Shown here piece after piece: positions 32,721 through 44,092 of a DNA stretch of 64,000 bases (positions are counted from its first letter, which is position 1; each line of letters starts with the position of its first letter). A program made the position numbers and the translations under genes. A model generated the notes under the pieces. It had not been told where the DNA came from. It worked only from the letters and a program-made list of their open reading frames with translations, and did no database searches. Where the stretch lies: contig OZ024825.1 of the NCBI GenBank assembly GCA_964016985.1, positions 4,086,056 to 4,150,055 on the forward strand. The letters run 5' to 3'. The stretch is from Anodontia alba (taxonomy: Eukaryota > Mollusca > Bivalvia > Lucinida > Lucinidae).

Positions 32721-32904
32721 TGTATTAAGCTAAAGGCCTTGTGTCACGTTGCGTTTCGAATATATCAAAAATGTCGGTTTACAGCTCATATTTATCCTTC
32801 GTATTCGAATGACCAGAGTAAATCATTGTTGACTCAGTCCAGGCGCGCCTTATCAAGATATACACAAATAGCAACTGATCCAATAGTTTTAAAGTAGCTG
32901 TTCT

Positions 32905-33005
32905 TACCAAGAAACATGGACACTTCAGTAATGTTCAGTTCTGCGTGTGAACTCTTCTAGCGAGGGTCATTCATTCCATTTAGAACCTATTTACCGTCAC
33001 TATTT
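32905..33005 (+). repeat. Diverged direct repeat flanking the right 481-bp arm, copy 1
   Basis: AACATGGACACTTCAGTAAT...TTTAGAACCTATTTA, similar to 33612-33705. Confidence 0.45.
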
Positions 33006-33112
33006 GTGTTAGTGTCATTTGGCAGTCGTTAAATGTCTCTCCGTATTTCACTATGGTGAAGTATATTCACTACAGTGAAGTATTTCATTTCCTTTGGGGT
33101 CATTGGACCCAC

Positions 33113-33593
33113 TTTGGTATATTTGCAAATGGAGTTCTGCTCATGTATACGCTAGAGGATGTAGGCAGTGTTGCAAACTTGATTACTGCTTATGAAGAGT
33201 CTCAGTAAAACCGAGATTCCCATTTTCTAATCAGTACTGTGTTCCAAAGGCAATGTTCTTGACGTTTATATATACTAGGGACAGTATTTAGGAGAAAGCG
33301 CGAATTCCAGTAGAAAGAAGCAAAACTTTAATGGCACAATGGATGTTTAAACGCAAAGAGGACAAGTAACCGGTCCATGCCCCACGAGCATTGATGAATA
33401 TGTATATATACACGATTTCGATACCAATGCCCGGTTTCAAAACAGCTTTGAATTTTCACCTACTTTGAGAAGACAAGCGGTTCCCTTAAATATTCTCTCT
33501 GATATATATTCTGGTGTTTTGTGGTCATTGAGGCCATTTCGACTTTAAAAAAATATAAGAAGATCACTTCTGAGGTCTAATTGGCCGAACCTA
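33113..33593 (-). repeat. Right arm of the perfect 481-bp inverted repeat
   Basis: Reverse complement of 30458-30938 over its full length. Unlike the left arm it is not inside a CT element. Confidence 0.9.
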
Positions 33594-33611
33594 GCTACAT
33601 GTAGTCTGGCT

Positions 33612-33705
33612 CAAAAAACATTGGCACTTCAGGAATTTTTAGTTCTATGTGTGCCTCTATTGCTCTCAAGTGTGATTCGTTTTCGAACCTATTTATACAT
33701 GCACA
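33612..33705 (+). repeat. Diverged direct repeat, copy 2
   Basis: AACATTGGCACTTCAGGAAT...TTCGAACCTATTTA, similar to 32905-33005. Confidence 0.45.
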
Positions 33706-34155
33706 CATCAGAATTTAGTAAATAGGACTTGTTCAAATTTAAGGATAAGTATGGTTAGAAATAAAGGTGTCCCAATATCTCTGATAAATACGGTACTGAC
33801 ATATTCAGTGTACATAGAGCAGAGATTGAGCCACAACACTAGAAAAGGTTTAGATTAGTCTGCATATACGCTAAAATCTGATCAGGACGGATCCTCGCAA
33901 TTCATCAAAGAATTCTGAAATATCGAATGATTCAGTAAGCGGTAAAATGCAGTCCCTGATGAAACTGCGCAGACACACATATCAGCTTTGGATCTTAGAC
34001 GTCCACATGTGCTGTTAGGACGCGCTTCCGATCCTCTGGTCCATTTGCTTTAGCAAACAAGCGTGAGATTGGGTTTGGCGGCAAATATATTTTAAAGCAA
34101 TAAATAACCAGCCACACTTGAAAGTCTGACACCATAATATTTACTCCATACATTA
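33706..34155. other. Intergenic repeat debris
   Basis: Contains the recurrent GGATAAGTATGGTTAG piece (33735-33755) and faint GA motifs. No gene. Confidence 0.35.
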
Positions 34156-34422
34156 CATTACGAAAACATGCCTATATGATTTTGACCCCCTTAAACCCCA
34201 CTTTTATATAGTAAAACTGGGGTTTACAGGGGTATACATTAGTTTTCTTATTTCTGCTCAAAAACATATATTATGGGTACTCGTTACAACCGCCTCTCTA
34301 ACGAATACCCACAATCTATGTTTTGAGCAGAAACTTGAAAAATATCAGAATTTTTACTTGAAAACGTTCAGTTTTTGGTGGTAAAAATTTCAATATATTT
34401 GAATAGGCATGTTTTCGTAATG
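34156..34422. mobile_element. PM1 copy (R), short core
   Basis: CATTACG to CGTAATG; the GC-rich centre is reduced to CCGCCTCTCTAACG. Confidence 0.9.
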
Positions 34423-34979
34423 ATCTTAAACCATTAAGAATAACTATTGTAGCTGATTGGTAAACATGTTAGCAATAATTGCAAAAAGCCAGTCATGCTT
34501 TAGCAAAAGCTACGCCAAACAGTCGAATGGGGTTGTTGCTTTTCATCTGGGAGAATAATCTCCAAGTATGTAAGAACCTGATAAGTCTGCGCCGTGACAG
34601 AGGCAGACCGAGGCATTCGCTGTTCGCGTTTGTTGTGAGGCTTGAATTAGTTTCCATAATGTATCATATTTCCCCCTAATATTCGGACACTTTGACTCCT
34701 GACCATACCTCTACTAATACTAGAACAAGTTCCCTAAAAGGTGGCAACCCAGTTACCCTAACTTATCTGAATATATCTTAAACCCACATAATAGTAAAAA
34801 ATGTGTAAGTTAAACACTACAGAATGTTAAACAAAAAGTACCACAATGAAAGTACCGCCTTGAAACGGTCAGTAATAAATTATTGGGGGACTCGAGCTAG
34901 CTTTACGGGATCCCAACCCTCGCCCTCAGCTTCCAAAGTGGTAAAAAACATATTTGTTCAGTCTGTGTTGAGGTCTTCC
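34423..34979. other. Intergenic, nothing recognised
   Basis: ORFs of 66 and 77 codons lack motifs; the second runs into PM1. Confidence 0.35.
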
Positions 34980-35257
34980 GTTACGAAAACACGCCTATTC
35001 AAATATATAGAAAATGTCACCTCCAAAAACCGAAATTTTTCAGGTAAAAATCTCTGATATTTTTCATATTTCTGCTCAAAACATAGATTGTGGGTACTCG
35101 TTAGAACCGCCTCGGCGAGGTGGTTCTAACGAATATCCACAATCTATGTTTTTGATCAGAAATAAGAAAAATAATGTATACCCCTGTAAACCCCAGTTTT
35201 ACTATATAAAAGTGGGGTTTAAGGGGGTCAGAATTATATTGGCAAGTTTTCGTGATG
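34980..35257. mobile_element. PM1 copy (F), downstream of the GPCR gene
   Basis: GTTACG to CGTGATG, about 170 bp past the GPCR stop codon on its 3' side, so it may lie in or next to the 3' UTR. Confidence 0.9.
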
Positions 35258-35428
35258 TAACTCGTCCATGTATTATTACGGATAACAAATAAATCGCCGA
35301 TACAGCCAATAATGAAGCAAAGATGTGGACTCAACAGAAACATCGTGTTGAGACATGTGGAAAGCCCTATCTGTCCGTATCCTTAGGGTAAATGCGGTTT
35401 CCATTCAATACATGAACAAGTGTCATAT

Positions 35429-36739
35429 TTATACCAAGTACGATTCACGCTTGCATTTCAAGTTGAAATATATTTTATAAAGTACATCTTTGCAGTTTTC
35501 CCTGAATCTCGAATCAGATAATCCATAAATGAAAGGATTTATTGAAACATTCAATAAGTACGATCGAAGAAAGAATTTATAGGCTGCTCTTCCAGCATCC
35601 GTCAAGGAAGTTTCAAAATCGCGATCCACACTTCGTATTAGTAATAACAACAGCATGGGGAGATAACTGAGTACAAATGCTAACGATATCAAAAACATAC
35701 TCGACGTAGCTTTTCTTGCACGAGCTCTACGAATGCGTTTTGTCTTTTTACGCTCCAGTGGTTTGGTTGGTGGAGGGGTCATCTCAAAATCATATGTGTC
35801 TCCGTCGGAAAGATTGTTTGTTGAAAACTGATCGTCAATTTCGTTAGAAAGGCTAACTTCATTGCTTGAGGTACCTGGTCTTGGCGTGTTTTCCAGCTGG
35901 TTGTCCAATCGACTTACCGGTCTGAGGTTTGTTTTGATATTACGGAAAATATCTGTCTGATTCATAGAAATAATGACGTCTCTTGGCGAAACTGATGTTC
36001 GAATTACGTCCCTTTGAGCCATGGAAGCGCTGAGACTAACTTGCCTTCGAACTTGTTCCTTTTGAAGATGATGTTTTATTTCTTTCCCAATGAAACAGTA
36101 TAAGACACATATTGTTGTCAGAGCAGACGTGAACAGGACCATTCCAAACAACACAAAATAAAACGCGAAAGACGAGCTCGTAGTTGACCCCTTAAAAGAA
36201 CATTCACTAACCGTCACGTTATGGTCCGGAAGTTCATACCGATAGATCCCATACACCCACAAAACGGGAAGAGAAATCAAAAATCCTACGACAACAGCAC
36301 AAATTGATAAACTCCGTGCTTTAATGAAATTGATCTGCCAGCCAAGTGGTTTACAAACTTTTCTGTATCTGTCTACCGATACAATCACGAGTGTAAAGCC
36401 AAGTGCCAGCATGGTACATAAATTGAGATACGCGGTAATTCTGCAAGCAAACTCACTGGTAAAATTGTACTGGTACAGACTGGTTCCAAGCTCTGAGGGA
36501 ATGATAACAACGCACATTATTAAATCAGCAGAGGCTAAGAAGAAAATAAACCATCTTGAGCTCGACATTCTATATTTGGTGCTGTAAATGTAGCAAACCA
36601 GTCCATTTCCGGGTAATCCAATAATGGAAATCAATAGTAGAAAAACAATCATTGGAATTAAAGTGATAACTTCATCTTTGTTAAGTTCTTCTATTATAGC
36701 CAGCTCTTCTCTTTCGGACATATTCACATTTACAGCCAT
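35429..36739 (-). CDS. Orphan rhodopsin-family (class A) G-protein-coupled receptor
   Basis: A 436-residue receptor encoded in one exon; the first real ATG is at 36739 (upstream in-frame codons have only a TTG). Seven hydrophobic segments are visible. Landmarks: GLPGNGLV with Asn45 (1.50), ASAD with Asp72 (2.50), Cys99 (end of TM3 entry) and Cys180 (second extracellular loop) for the conserved disulfide, DRY at 123-125, SYLP with Pro361 in TM6, NPFIY at 401-405, then helix 8 (SDSRFREN). N-glycosylation sequons occur at NFT (92) and NVT (174). The third intracellular loop is long (about 218-345), Ser/Thr-rich and ends in a basic RRARARKAT stretch, suited to G-protein coupling. TM4 lacks the usual Trp, TM5 lacks the usual Pro, and CWxP is SYxP. 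It resembles peptide-type receptors (CCK/orexin-like) expanded in molluscs; the ligand is unknown. A possible 5'-UTR acceptor (TTTATTGAGTTTATTACAG) ends near 36803. Confidence 0.9.
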   Translation of the reverse strand: MAVNVNMSEREELAIIEELNKDEVITLIPMIVFLLLISIIGLPGNGLVCYIYSTKYRMSSSRWFIFFLASADLIMCVVIIPSELGTSLYQYNFTSEFACRITAYLNLCTMLALGFTLVIVSVDRYRKVCKPLGWQINFIKARSLSICAVVVGFLISLPVLWVYGIYRYELPDHNVTVSECSFKGSTTSSSFAFYFVLFGMVLFTSALTTICVLYCFIGKEIKHHLQKEQVRRQVSLSASMAQRDVIRTSVSPRDVIISMNQTDIFRNIKTNLRPVSRLDNQLENTPRPGTSSNEVSLSNEIDDQFSTNNLSDGDTYDFEMTPPPTKPLERKKTKRIRRARARKATSSMFLISLAFVLSYLPMLLLLLIRSVDRDFETSLTDAGRAAYKFFLRSYLLNVSINPFIYGLSDSRFRENCKDVLYKIYFNLKCKRESYLV

Positions 36740-37190
36740 AATAACAAAATGAAACTGTGAAACCCTGTAAAACTGAAAGTATTTTGAATCAGTTGTAGTA
36801 AACTGTAATAAACTCAATAAAATGTTATTTTAGGTCCATTTTTCTTCCGTAGAAAATAAAAATTCTTACGATAAATCTACTTCTAACATTGAAATGTCTG
36901 ATGAAATAAGTCCGTTATTACTCTTAGATCCGTATAGATCTTATTTTGTATCCTTAAATTTCAGAGCTGCTATTTCTCCAGAAAGAAACGCTAGAGATAA
37001 CAGTGACTGTTTTGCACATTCTTATACATATTCTAACAAATACTTGATTCACTTTTTGTCAGATAGCCATCATAAACGATAAAGGTTGATAATATTAATG
37101 ATAACTGCAACAGAAGAGCATTGTTTAACAAAGATCGTTTTCCCATTTATATCTACGGCGGCCCTTAGTCGCCATCTATATCAATGTCCG
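36740..37190. other. Upstream region of the GPCR gene
   Basis: On the minus strand a pyrimidine-poor TTTATTGAGTTTATTACAG near 36803-36821 could end a 5'-UTR intron. No clear TATA box or initiator can be assigned. Confidence 0.3.
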
Positions 37191-37194
37191 TACA

Positions 37195-37275
37195 CAGTCA
37201 AACCTCTGTAAAGCAAGCACCTCTATTTAAAAAAAAAGCCGAAAAGTGGTTGCTTAAGACGTTCGCTTGCTTAAT
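37195..37275. mobile_element. Tc1/mariner-like MITE half
   Basis: ACAGTCAAACCTCTGTAAAG with a following AAGTGGTTGCTTAAGACG; a left end only. Confidence 0.45.
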
Positions 37276-37416
37276 TCAGGTGAATTCATTTTCTATTTAT
37301 GTGATCTGAAAAGAAAGAAAATATACGCAATATATCAGAATGCAAATACAATGTCTTGGTCGCTTCAATCCATTCACGCTTAGGTTCCTCACCCCAGTCC
37401 TTTGAGATCCGTGCTG

Positions 37417-37650
37417 GGCCCAGTTGTTCAAACTAACGATGCCGTTAGTTAACGTATCGTTAAGACTTGAACCATTAAATATGGCATATACGCTAATATT
37501 TTTGCTGAAAACATGTGCGTATATTTTGCATTTGCTACTCACATTTTCAGCAAAAATACCTGTGAATTTGATATCGTACTTCCTAGAACAGTTAACATTT
37601 TGACCACTAACGAGCTCATTAAGCTAACGATGCTTTGAACAACTGGGTCC
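37417..37650. mobile_element. TIR MITE with GCCCAGTTGTTCAAA ends
   Basis: Left GGCCCAGTTGTTCAAACTAA, right GCTTTGAACAACTGGGTCC. Several ACGTTAGT-type inverted pieces are inside. CTGG on both sides could be a short target duplication. Superfamily not assigned. Confidence 0.6.
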
Positions 37651-38760
37651 TGGCTTGCACGATAGAGCCTCCATATGTTTTTTGTGTCCTTTGTAAGTCT
37701 AAGTACTTATAGTTCCGTTTTAGAAAAGTACCACTTTGGTTTGCCAATATTAGACAAAATTTCAAGCAAAATAAAGTGTAACGTAAGTGTTCTGATAGCA
37801 AACTCTGATAGCAAACACAAGGACCGATTATAAATATACCTATGTTTAAGTAATATGAAACACTGATGGATAATCTCTTATATGAAAGATCTTGACAAAT
37901 CATGCATTATGATATAAATAAAATATTAGTTAATGGCATTAAACATTTTTCCAGTTGTCAAGGCGCCGTCATTTTCGAATATTTAATAAGGTTCTAAACA
38001 TTTCAAAACATAAATAAATCTTCTTTCCGGTAGAATGCAGAGCTTGTTTTTAAGTAAAATCATCGTGTATCTAGAGCAAAAGGTGTCTTCTCAAACACGG
38101 AGTTAATATATTGTTTCAGATAATATTTGTTATGTCTTGGATATTTAATTACGGGTTTAGACAGGAGGGGGAGTCATTAAGTCTTTTTAAACATTGAAAA
38201 TGTCAGCGACGATAAAAAGCAATTCTGAAGTCTTCAAATGTCAGTAACTTATTATTTAATCTAAACTTATTATTATCGTTATTTTAAACTTCGTAAGGCG
38301 TTTTCGAAATTTTATCGCAGACACAGTGCCTTGGCAGAAAAATATAACGTCAGTCTGAAAACACTTCTGTAACAAGGTATATCGGAACCATAATTTTACG
38401 GTGACTTAGTGTACAGATTTAGAAAAAAAATTGTGGGAAAATCTAACTTTTCGGAGCAATTCAGAAAATTAATTAACCGTTATAAAAGAATCGGTTATAG
38501 CCTTGGTATTATACGGCAGACTGTATGCCTAGTTATCGACCTAATCATTGTTGATGGCTAGGCTTCACTCTTCATTGCACGACGGCAGTTCGGGCCTCAG
38601 ACTCAATGACGGCCTCTTCGTAAAACTTTAACCAGTGGGTTGGGGCTTGACTATTTGTCTTTGGCTTGGTCCGCCGTGGTTCAACCATTGGTTTTCATTT
38701 ACTCTGGCATACAGTAGAATTAGCCATGAGTACTCGTCTTTTTTTATCATAGTGATGAAT
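37651..38760. other. Intergenic, nothing recognised
   Basis: AT-rich; small duplication GATAGCAAACTCTGATAGCA near 37793. No motif-bearing ORF. Confidence 0.4.
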
Positions 38761-38779
38761 TTGATTTTTATGTTTTCGC

Positions 38780-39240
38780 TTTGATGCTTTGACTGAGTTG
38801 GGAGCCTTTATGCGAACCGAATTTTTATGTTTTTCTGTATTAAGAGTTACATCGGGACCCAGGGTGAAGTTGGCTGGCCGTAAAAGTGCTTTAAACCCCT
38901 CGGTGGTTTATTCTACTGACCTTTCTAAGGCGGTGGTCCCGGTGTTAGTCTTACTCTTTGTTGCTTTGTGGTTTAATCTACGAGGCGATTTGTTTTATGT
39001 CTTGCCTTGTGCTATTTTGTTCTTGTGTTTTTTCAGTACTTTTAGCATTGCGATTACCTCGCGTAGGGAAGAGAGAGCTAGTATTGGTGCTTTTCGTACG
39101 TTTGTTTGATTTGCGCTTGTTTGGTTTTGTCTGTTTCCTCTTCTTCTTAGTGTCTGGGAAGGTCTGCGGTTTGTGATTATGGCATTCCCTGGACTTTTCT
39201 TTTTTCTCTTACCCTTTTTTTTATTATTTTGCATTCGACC
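38780..39240 (+). repeat. T/G-rich segment, possibly a LINE 5' region
   Basis: AAAGTGCTTTAAACCCCTCG then GTGGTTTATTCTACTGACC and CTAAGGCGGTGGTCCCGG reminds me of the 5' region of molluscan non-LTR elements; the following 300 bp are T-rich. Overlapping ORFs of 72-106 codons on both strands have no motif. Weak call. Confidence 0.25.
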
Positions 39241-39639
39241 ATGATCGAATTTTACTCAAAATGCTTGATTTATTTTGGTAGATATATATTTAACAAACAT
39301 TGCATTTCTTTTTTAACTATTACATAACAGAATGATATTGAACTAGACTGTGTTGATACACTCCACCGGTATGTAACAACTTATCTTGACAGCACCGGTG
39401 TACATGTAGCTACATGTTCTTACCGGCAACATCTGAAACGTCGTAGTGATTCTCTGCAGAAAGTATTACGTTGACATAACCCCCGCGTTCCTCCATGAAA
39501 CATAATAAAAACCTAGGCATACAGATGTCTACTTTATTAGGCGGATTTTCAGAACTTTACAGCTTTTAAACTAGCTGCTCGGTTTGTTTGCTATTTCTAG
39601 CAACCTTTTCATGGCATAACTATGTCTTTATGTTCTGAA
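39241..39639. other. Intergenic, nothing coding
   Basis: TACCGGCAACATCTGAAACG at 39421 resembles 40147-40165 (GCAACATCTAAAAC). No gene. Confidence 0.35.
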
Positions 39640-39875
39640 CATTACGAAAATATGCCTATTCAAATAAACTGAAAATTTTACCACCAAGAAAAAAAAATTT
39701 CAGATAAAAATTCTGATAGTTTTCATATTTCTGCTCAAAATATAGATTGAGGGTACTCGTTAGAACCGCCTCGGCAGAAATAAGAAAACTAATGTATACC
39801 CCTGTAAACACCAGTTTTACTATATAAAAGTGGGGTTTAAGGGGCACAACATTATATAGGCATGTTTTCGTGATG
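39640..39875. mobile_element. PM1 copy (F), right palindrome arm deleted
   Basis: CATTACG to CGTGATG; the sequence goes from GAACCGCCTCGG directly to CAGAAATAAGAAAAC. Confidence 0.9.
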
Positions 39876-39964
39876 TAACTATTTTTCACTTTTTTTCCAT
39901 CTTGCATAGTGGCAATGCCATGGTTTACACAGCTCTAGATAAGAGAGGTATCAAGATCTGAATT

Positions 39965-40065
39965 CGTCACAAAAATATGGTGTTTGTACTCATTGGAAGC
40001 GCCTCCCAGAGGCGCTTTTTAAAAGTACCCACGACACACGTTTTTTGGAGAACTAAAAAACATTT
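39965..40065. repeat. Palindrome of the second core family, diverged
   Basis: GTTTGTACTCATTGGAAGCG-CCTCCCAGAGGCGC...AAAAGTACCCACGACAC. Confidence 0.5.
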
Positions 40066-40376
40066 TTTTCTTTTAAATCGTCTTATCTTAAGCTACCTGT
40101 ATGGTTAAGAAGTTTACATTTTACATAGCTATGTTAACGTAATATCACAGGCAACATCTAAAACTTCCTAAGATTGCTCTGCAAAAAGGCTGCCATCAAA
40201 ACCTTGGATCTAGATAAAACTTCGCAACTGGTTCTGGTGATTAAACCTGGATCATTGTGCAGGACACAATTCAAATATCTGGATTAAGGTATCAGACATG
40301 TGCACGGATTACAGATTTCTAATTGTGTCAACCGGGTCACCTGCTGAAATCAGTCCATACTTGTAGCACATCATCA

Positions 40377-40576
40377 TTAACCCTTGTCCTGCTGAATAAA
40401 TTAGGATGCCACGCCCACTTCTAATTTTCAGCCAGTCAGATAACTTGATCCGGATTGTTGTTATAAATTCAAACAGTACAGATCCAGATCAGTTTGCTTC
40501 TTCAGAAGCCAACTGATCTGGTTCTATACTGTTTGCAAGGGCAGGGTATATCCGGGTTCAGCAGGACAAGGGTTAA
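40377..40576. mobile_element. P3 MITE, complete (TTAA-type)
   Basis: TTAACCCTTGTCCTGCTGAA at left; TTCAGCAGGACAAGGGTTAA at right. Internal palindrome CAGATCCAGATCAGTTTGCT with its mirror. Confidence 0.8.
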
Positions 40577-40651
40577 CAAAAATGTAAATGTGCAGCCGTC
40601 TGACAGAAGGGCCCATAGGGCATATTCGAATTGCGAAGCCCCAGACCTGTT

Positions 40652-40716
40652 CATTACGAAAACACGCCTATTCAAATATATTGAAAATTTTACCACAAAA
40701 AAATGAAAATTTTCTG
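40652..40716. mobile_element. PM1 left-end fragment (F)
   Basis: CATTACGAAAACACGCC through GAAAATTTTC, then unrelated sequence. Confidence 0.8.
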
Positions 40717-40783
40717 TCATTATACCATACTAATGGCGATGCTTCGAATATACGAGCCACGCCGTCAGAAAACGTACCTTAGT

Positions 40784-40954
40784 TGACCTTAGTGGTTGAT
40801 GTGAAAAGGTGGTTGTCTTATAAAGGTACATGTCATGTAATTTTGCTAGCAAAATTACATGACATGTACCTTTATAAGACAGACAACTTTTTCCACATCA
40901 ACCGCTATTTAAAGTCAGTCTCGAAGGTGGCTCTCTTACACAGGTCTTACTGTA
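40784..40954. mobile_element. TA-type foldback MITE, left end missing
   Basis: GTGGTTGTCTTATAAAGGTA-CATGTCATGTAATTTTGCTA is mirrored exactly; right end ACACAGGTCTTACTGTA. Sister copy at 45080-45287. Confidence 0.75.
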
Positions 40955-40984
40955 TACTTATCTAAAATATGGTACTGAGGATTA

Positions 40985-41195
40985 AAATTTCGGTGAACAT
41001 ATGCGCCCAGTGACGATTCCGATTAGCCTGTGCATTCGTCACGTTTGATCAGAACCTTCACTGGGCGCATTCTGGATAGGAAAGGATGTAGTTTCTTTAT
41101 GCGGACACCGAAGATTCTGATCAGGCAGCTCAGATGCGCAGGCTGATTTGACTCTTCGTTGGGCACATATGTCAGAAGGTAGGTTTTCTCATGCT
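40985..41195. repeat. GA-family repeats
   Basis: Two tandem GA pieces (GCGCCCAGTGACGATTCC and GACACCGAAGATTCTGATCA). Confidence 0.55.
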
Positions 41196-41343
41196 GAACT
41201 CAAATAAGGTTAACACTTCACTTCACTTCAGTTCACTACATTCGTAACAATCCCTTAATCTGGGTCGTTGGGGCAAAACCGGTGTCTCGCTTTTTGTTCC
41301 ATCTTCCAACTGCACTTTGCGAGCTTACAAACCTAAGACCTGC

Positions 41344-41560
41344 TCAGTTCTTGATGTTATCGTTTAAGTAGATAGATAGTTTCGAATACTGCCCACGACT
41401 CGGGGACATTTTTGGCAGGGTATTAATAGTTACGTACTTTACGCGCCCTCCATGCAAGTATTTGTAATCTCCGCCGCTGCGTTTACCATATGAAATAACC
41501 CTTTTCATGCGGAATTTCTCATTTACTTGCATTTGGCGTGGACACTCCAACTTCAGCGGC
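41344..41560 (-). CDS. Possible terminal exon of unknown gene
   Basis: The minus-strand frame gives LECPRQMQVNEKFRMKRVIS then YGKRSGGDYKYLHGGRVKYV and ends LSIYLNDNIKN-stop. Its composition is less repetitive than its surroundings and matches no repeat in the window. An AG near 41565 could be an acceptor but lacks a good pyrimidine tract. No domain recognised; it may be chance. Confidence 0.2.
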
Positions 41561-42016
41561 CTTAATCAGCTTCGTGTCACTCGGAAGATTTGGACACATG
41601 ACATAACTTTTTACCGGAAATAGTTGAAATCTTGTTACATCGAAAATACAGGGAGCATGCTATCTATCTAGTGCACCTGTATTTAAGACTGTAAAAATGA
41701 CAAAATAAAAGATTAGAAAGGTTAACGTCGAATATGCATGTAATCCAGAAGATGTTGATTTAGCTTTTATTAATTTATCTTTATTTTCTAAGGATAACAC
41801 ATTAAGTATAAACTTATCTAAAATATGGTGCTCAAGATTCAAATTTCGGTGAACATTCGAACTTAAACACAGTATGTACATAATATATAGGATTAATAAT
41901 AAATGAGGCACCCCTTTCGAATTATTCTCCTGCTACTTGATGTATTAAAATTGATATTATAGTTGTTCATTAGTAATTAGATGTTGACTGTCACCATGAT
42001 TCATACTACGAATTCT
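41561..42016. other. Intergenic, nothing recognised
   Basis: AT-rich, no motif-bearing ORF. Confidence 0.35.
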
Positions 42017-42297
42017 CATTACGAAAACAAGCCTATTCAAATATATTAAAAATTTTACCTCCAAAAAATTGAAAACTTGCAGATAAAAATCTCCGATATT
42101 TGTCATATTTCTGCTCAAAACATAGATTGGGGTACTCGTTAGAACCGCATCGGCGAGGCGGTTCTAACGAGTATCCACAATATATGTTTTTGAGCAGAAA
42201 TTAAAAAAAAATAATGTATACCCCTGTAAACCCCAGATTTATTGTATAAAAGTGGGATTTAAGGGGGTCAAAATTATATAGGCCTGTTTTCGTGATG
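42017..42297. mobile_element. PM1 copy (F)
   Basis: CATTACG to CGTGATG, complete. Confidence 0.9.
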
Positions 42298-42552
42298 GAT
42301 TGCGCATTGATAGAAAAATATAATGATCTCTTGATCTGCAATCGGTGCATAAACTGTAAGGAAAACAACAAAAGATACGGCATATAAGGTTATACGCGTT
42401 GCACACTAATCAGATCACCGTTAATGACTTAAACGATAATTTGTACATAATATTCGGTAGGAATCACGAAAACAGGCCTATATAATTTTGACCCCCTTAA
42501 AGCCCACTTTTATATAGTAAAACTGGGGTTTACACGGGTATACATTATTTTT

Positions 42553-44092
42553 AGCTCACCTGAGCACGAGGTGCTCATGGTGAGCTTTGTGGTCAGTCAA
42601 TGTCCGTCGTCCGTCGTGCGTCATGCGGCGTCAACAATTGCTTTAAAAGCCTACTCCTACACCCCTGGGCCAATTGACTTGATACTTGGTAGGAAGCATC
42701 GGGGTGACTTGTAGATCAAAAATAGCTAAAATCCAGCCTATCGGATGTCCAAGATGGCCGCCATGGCCGCCATCTTGAAAATCTATTTTTCGCTTCTTCT
42801 CCTGGACCGAAAGGCCAGTTGACCCCAAACTTGCTAGGAAGCATCAGGGCGACTTGTAGATCAAAAATAATTAAAATCGTGCCGATCGGAAATCCAAGAT
42901 GGCCGCCATCTTGAAAATCTATTTTTCGCTTCTTCTCCTGAACCGAAAGGCCAATTGACTCCAATCTTGCTAGGAAGCATCAGGGTGACTTGTAGATCAA
43001 AAGTAGCTAAAACCGTGCCGATCGGAAATCCAAGATGGCCGCCATCTTGAAAATCTATTTTTCGCTTCTACTCCTAAACCCATAAGCCAATTGACTCCAA
43101 ACTTGGTAGGAGGCATTTGGGCGACTTATAGATCAAAAAAAGCTAATCCAGCCTATCGGATGTCCAAGATGGCCGCCATGGCAGCCATCTTGAAAATCTA
43201 TTTTTCGCTTCTTCTCCTGAACCGAAAGGCCAGTTCTCCAAACTTGGTAGGAAGCATCGGGGTGACTTGTAGATCAAAAATAGCTAAAATCATGCCGATC
43301 GTAAAACCAGGATGGGCGCCATGGCAGCCATCTTGAAAATCTATTTTTCGCTTCTTCTCCTGGACCGAAAGGCCAGTTGACCCCAAACTTGCTAGGAAGC
43401 ATTTGCGTGACCTGTAGATCAAAAATAGCTAAAATCATGCCGATCGTAAATCCAAGATGGCCGCCATGGCAGCTATCTTGAAAATCTATTTTTCGCTTCT
43501 TCTCCTAAACCCAAAAGTCACTTGACTCGAAACTTAGTAGGAAGCATCAGGGTGACTTGTAGATCAAATAAAGCTAAAATCGTTCTGATCAGAAATCCCA
43601 GATGGCCATCATGGCAGCCATCTTGAAAATCTATATTTAGCTTCTTCTCCTGCACCGAAAGGCCAATTGACTCCAAACTTCGTAGGAGGCATTGGGGTGA
43701 CTTGTAGATCAAAAATAGCTAAAATCGTGCCAATCGGATATCCAAGATGGCCGCCATGGCATCCATCTTGAAAATCTATTTTTCGCCTCTTCTCCTGAAC
43801 TGAAAGGCCAGTTGACTTGAAACTTGGTAGGAAGCATCGGGGTGACTCGTAGATCAAAAATAGCTAAAATCGTGCCGAACGTAAATCCAAGCTGGCAGCC
43901 ATTTAGAGGTTGTTCAAATGATCACGCTCAATTGACTGGCATGCCATATATCTTCTTCTTCAAAATAAAGACCTGTTTAAATGATCTTTTCATTAGTTGC
44001 GATGACAGGATTGGAAAAATGTTGCATAACATCTGCATATCTGCAGTGGCTATGTCACTCAGGTGAGCGACCCGTGGCCCGTGGGCCTCTTG
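42553..44092. mobile_element. HL element 2: Helentron/HINE-like with minisatellite
   Basis: Starts AGCTCACCTGAGCACGAGG; ends CTCAGGTGAGCGACCCG then GGCCCGTGGGCC and TCTTG. Same termini as HL elements 1 and 3 but an unrelated internal repeat. No transposase or helicase ORF. Confidence 0.75.
42650..43900. repeat. Minisatellite, ~9 units of ~130-150 bp
   Basis: Units share CCAAGATGGCCGCCAT, CTTGAAAATCTATTTTTCGC and GTGACTTGTAGATCAAAAAT. Confidence 0.95.

Noticed and set aside
36324..36587. 87-codon plus-strand ORF
   Set aside because: Antisense shadow of the GPCR coding sequence.
36740..36817. N-terminal extension of the GPCR (26 extra residues)
   Set aside because: It would begin at a TTG codon; the first ATG at 36739 gives a normal receptor N-terminus.
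38995..39234. Lys/Arg-rich 79-codon minus-strand ORF
   Set aside because: Low-complexity translation of a T-rich tract; no domain and an overlapping plus-strand ORF of similar length.
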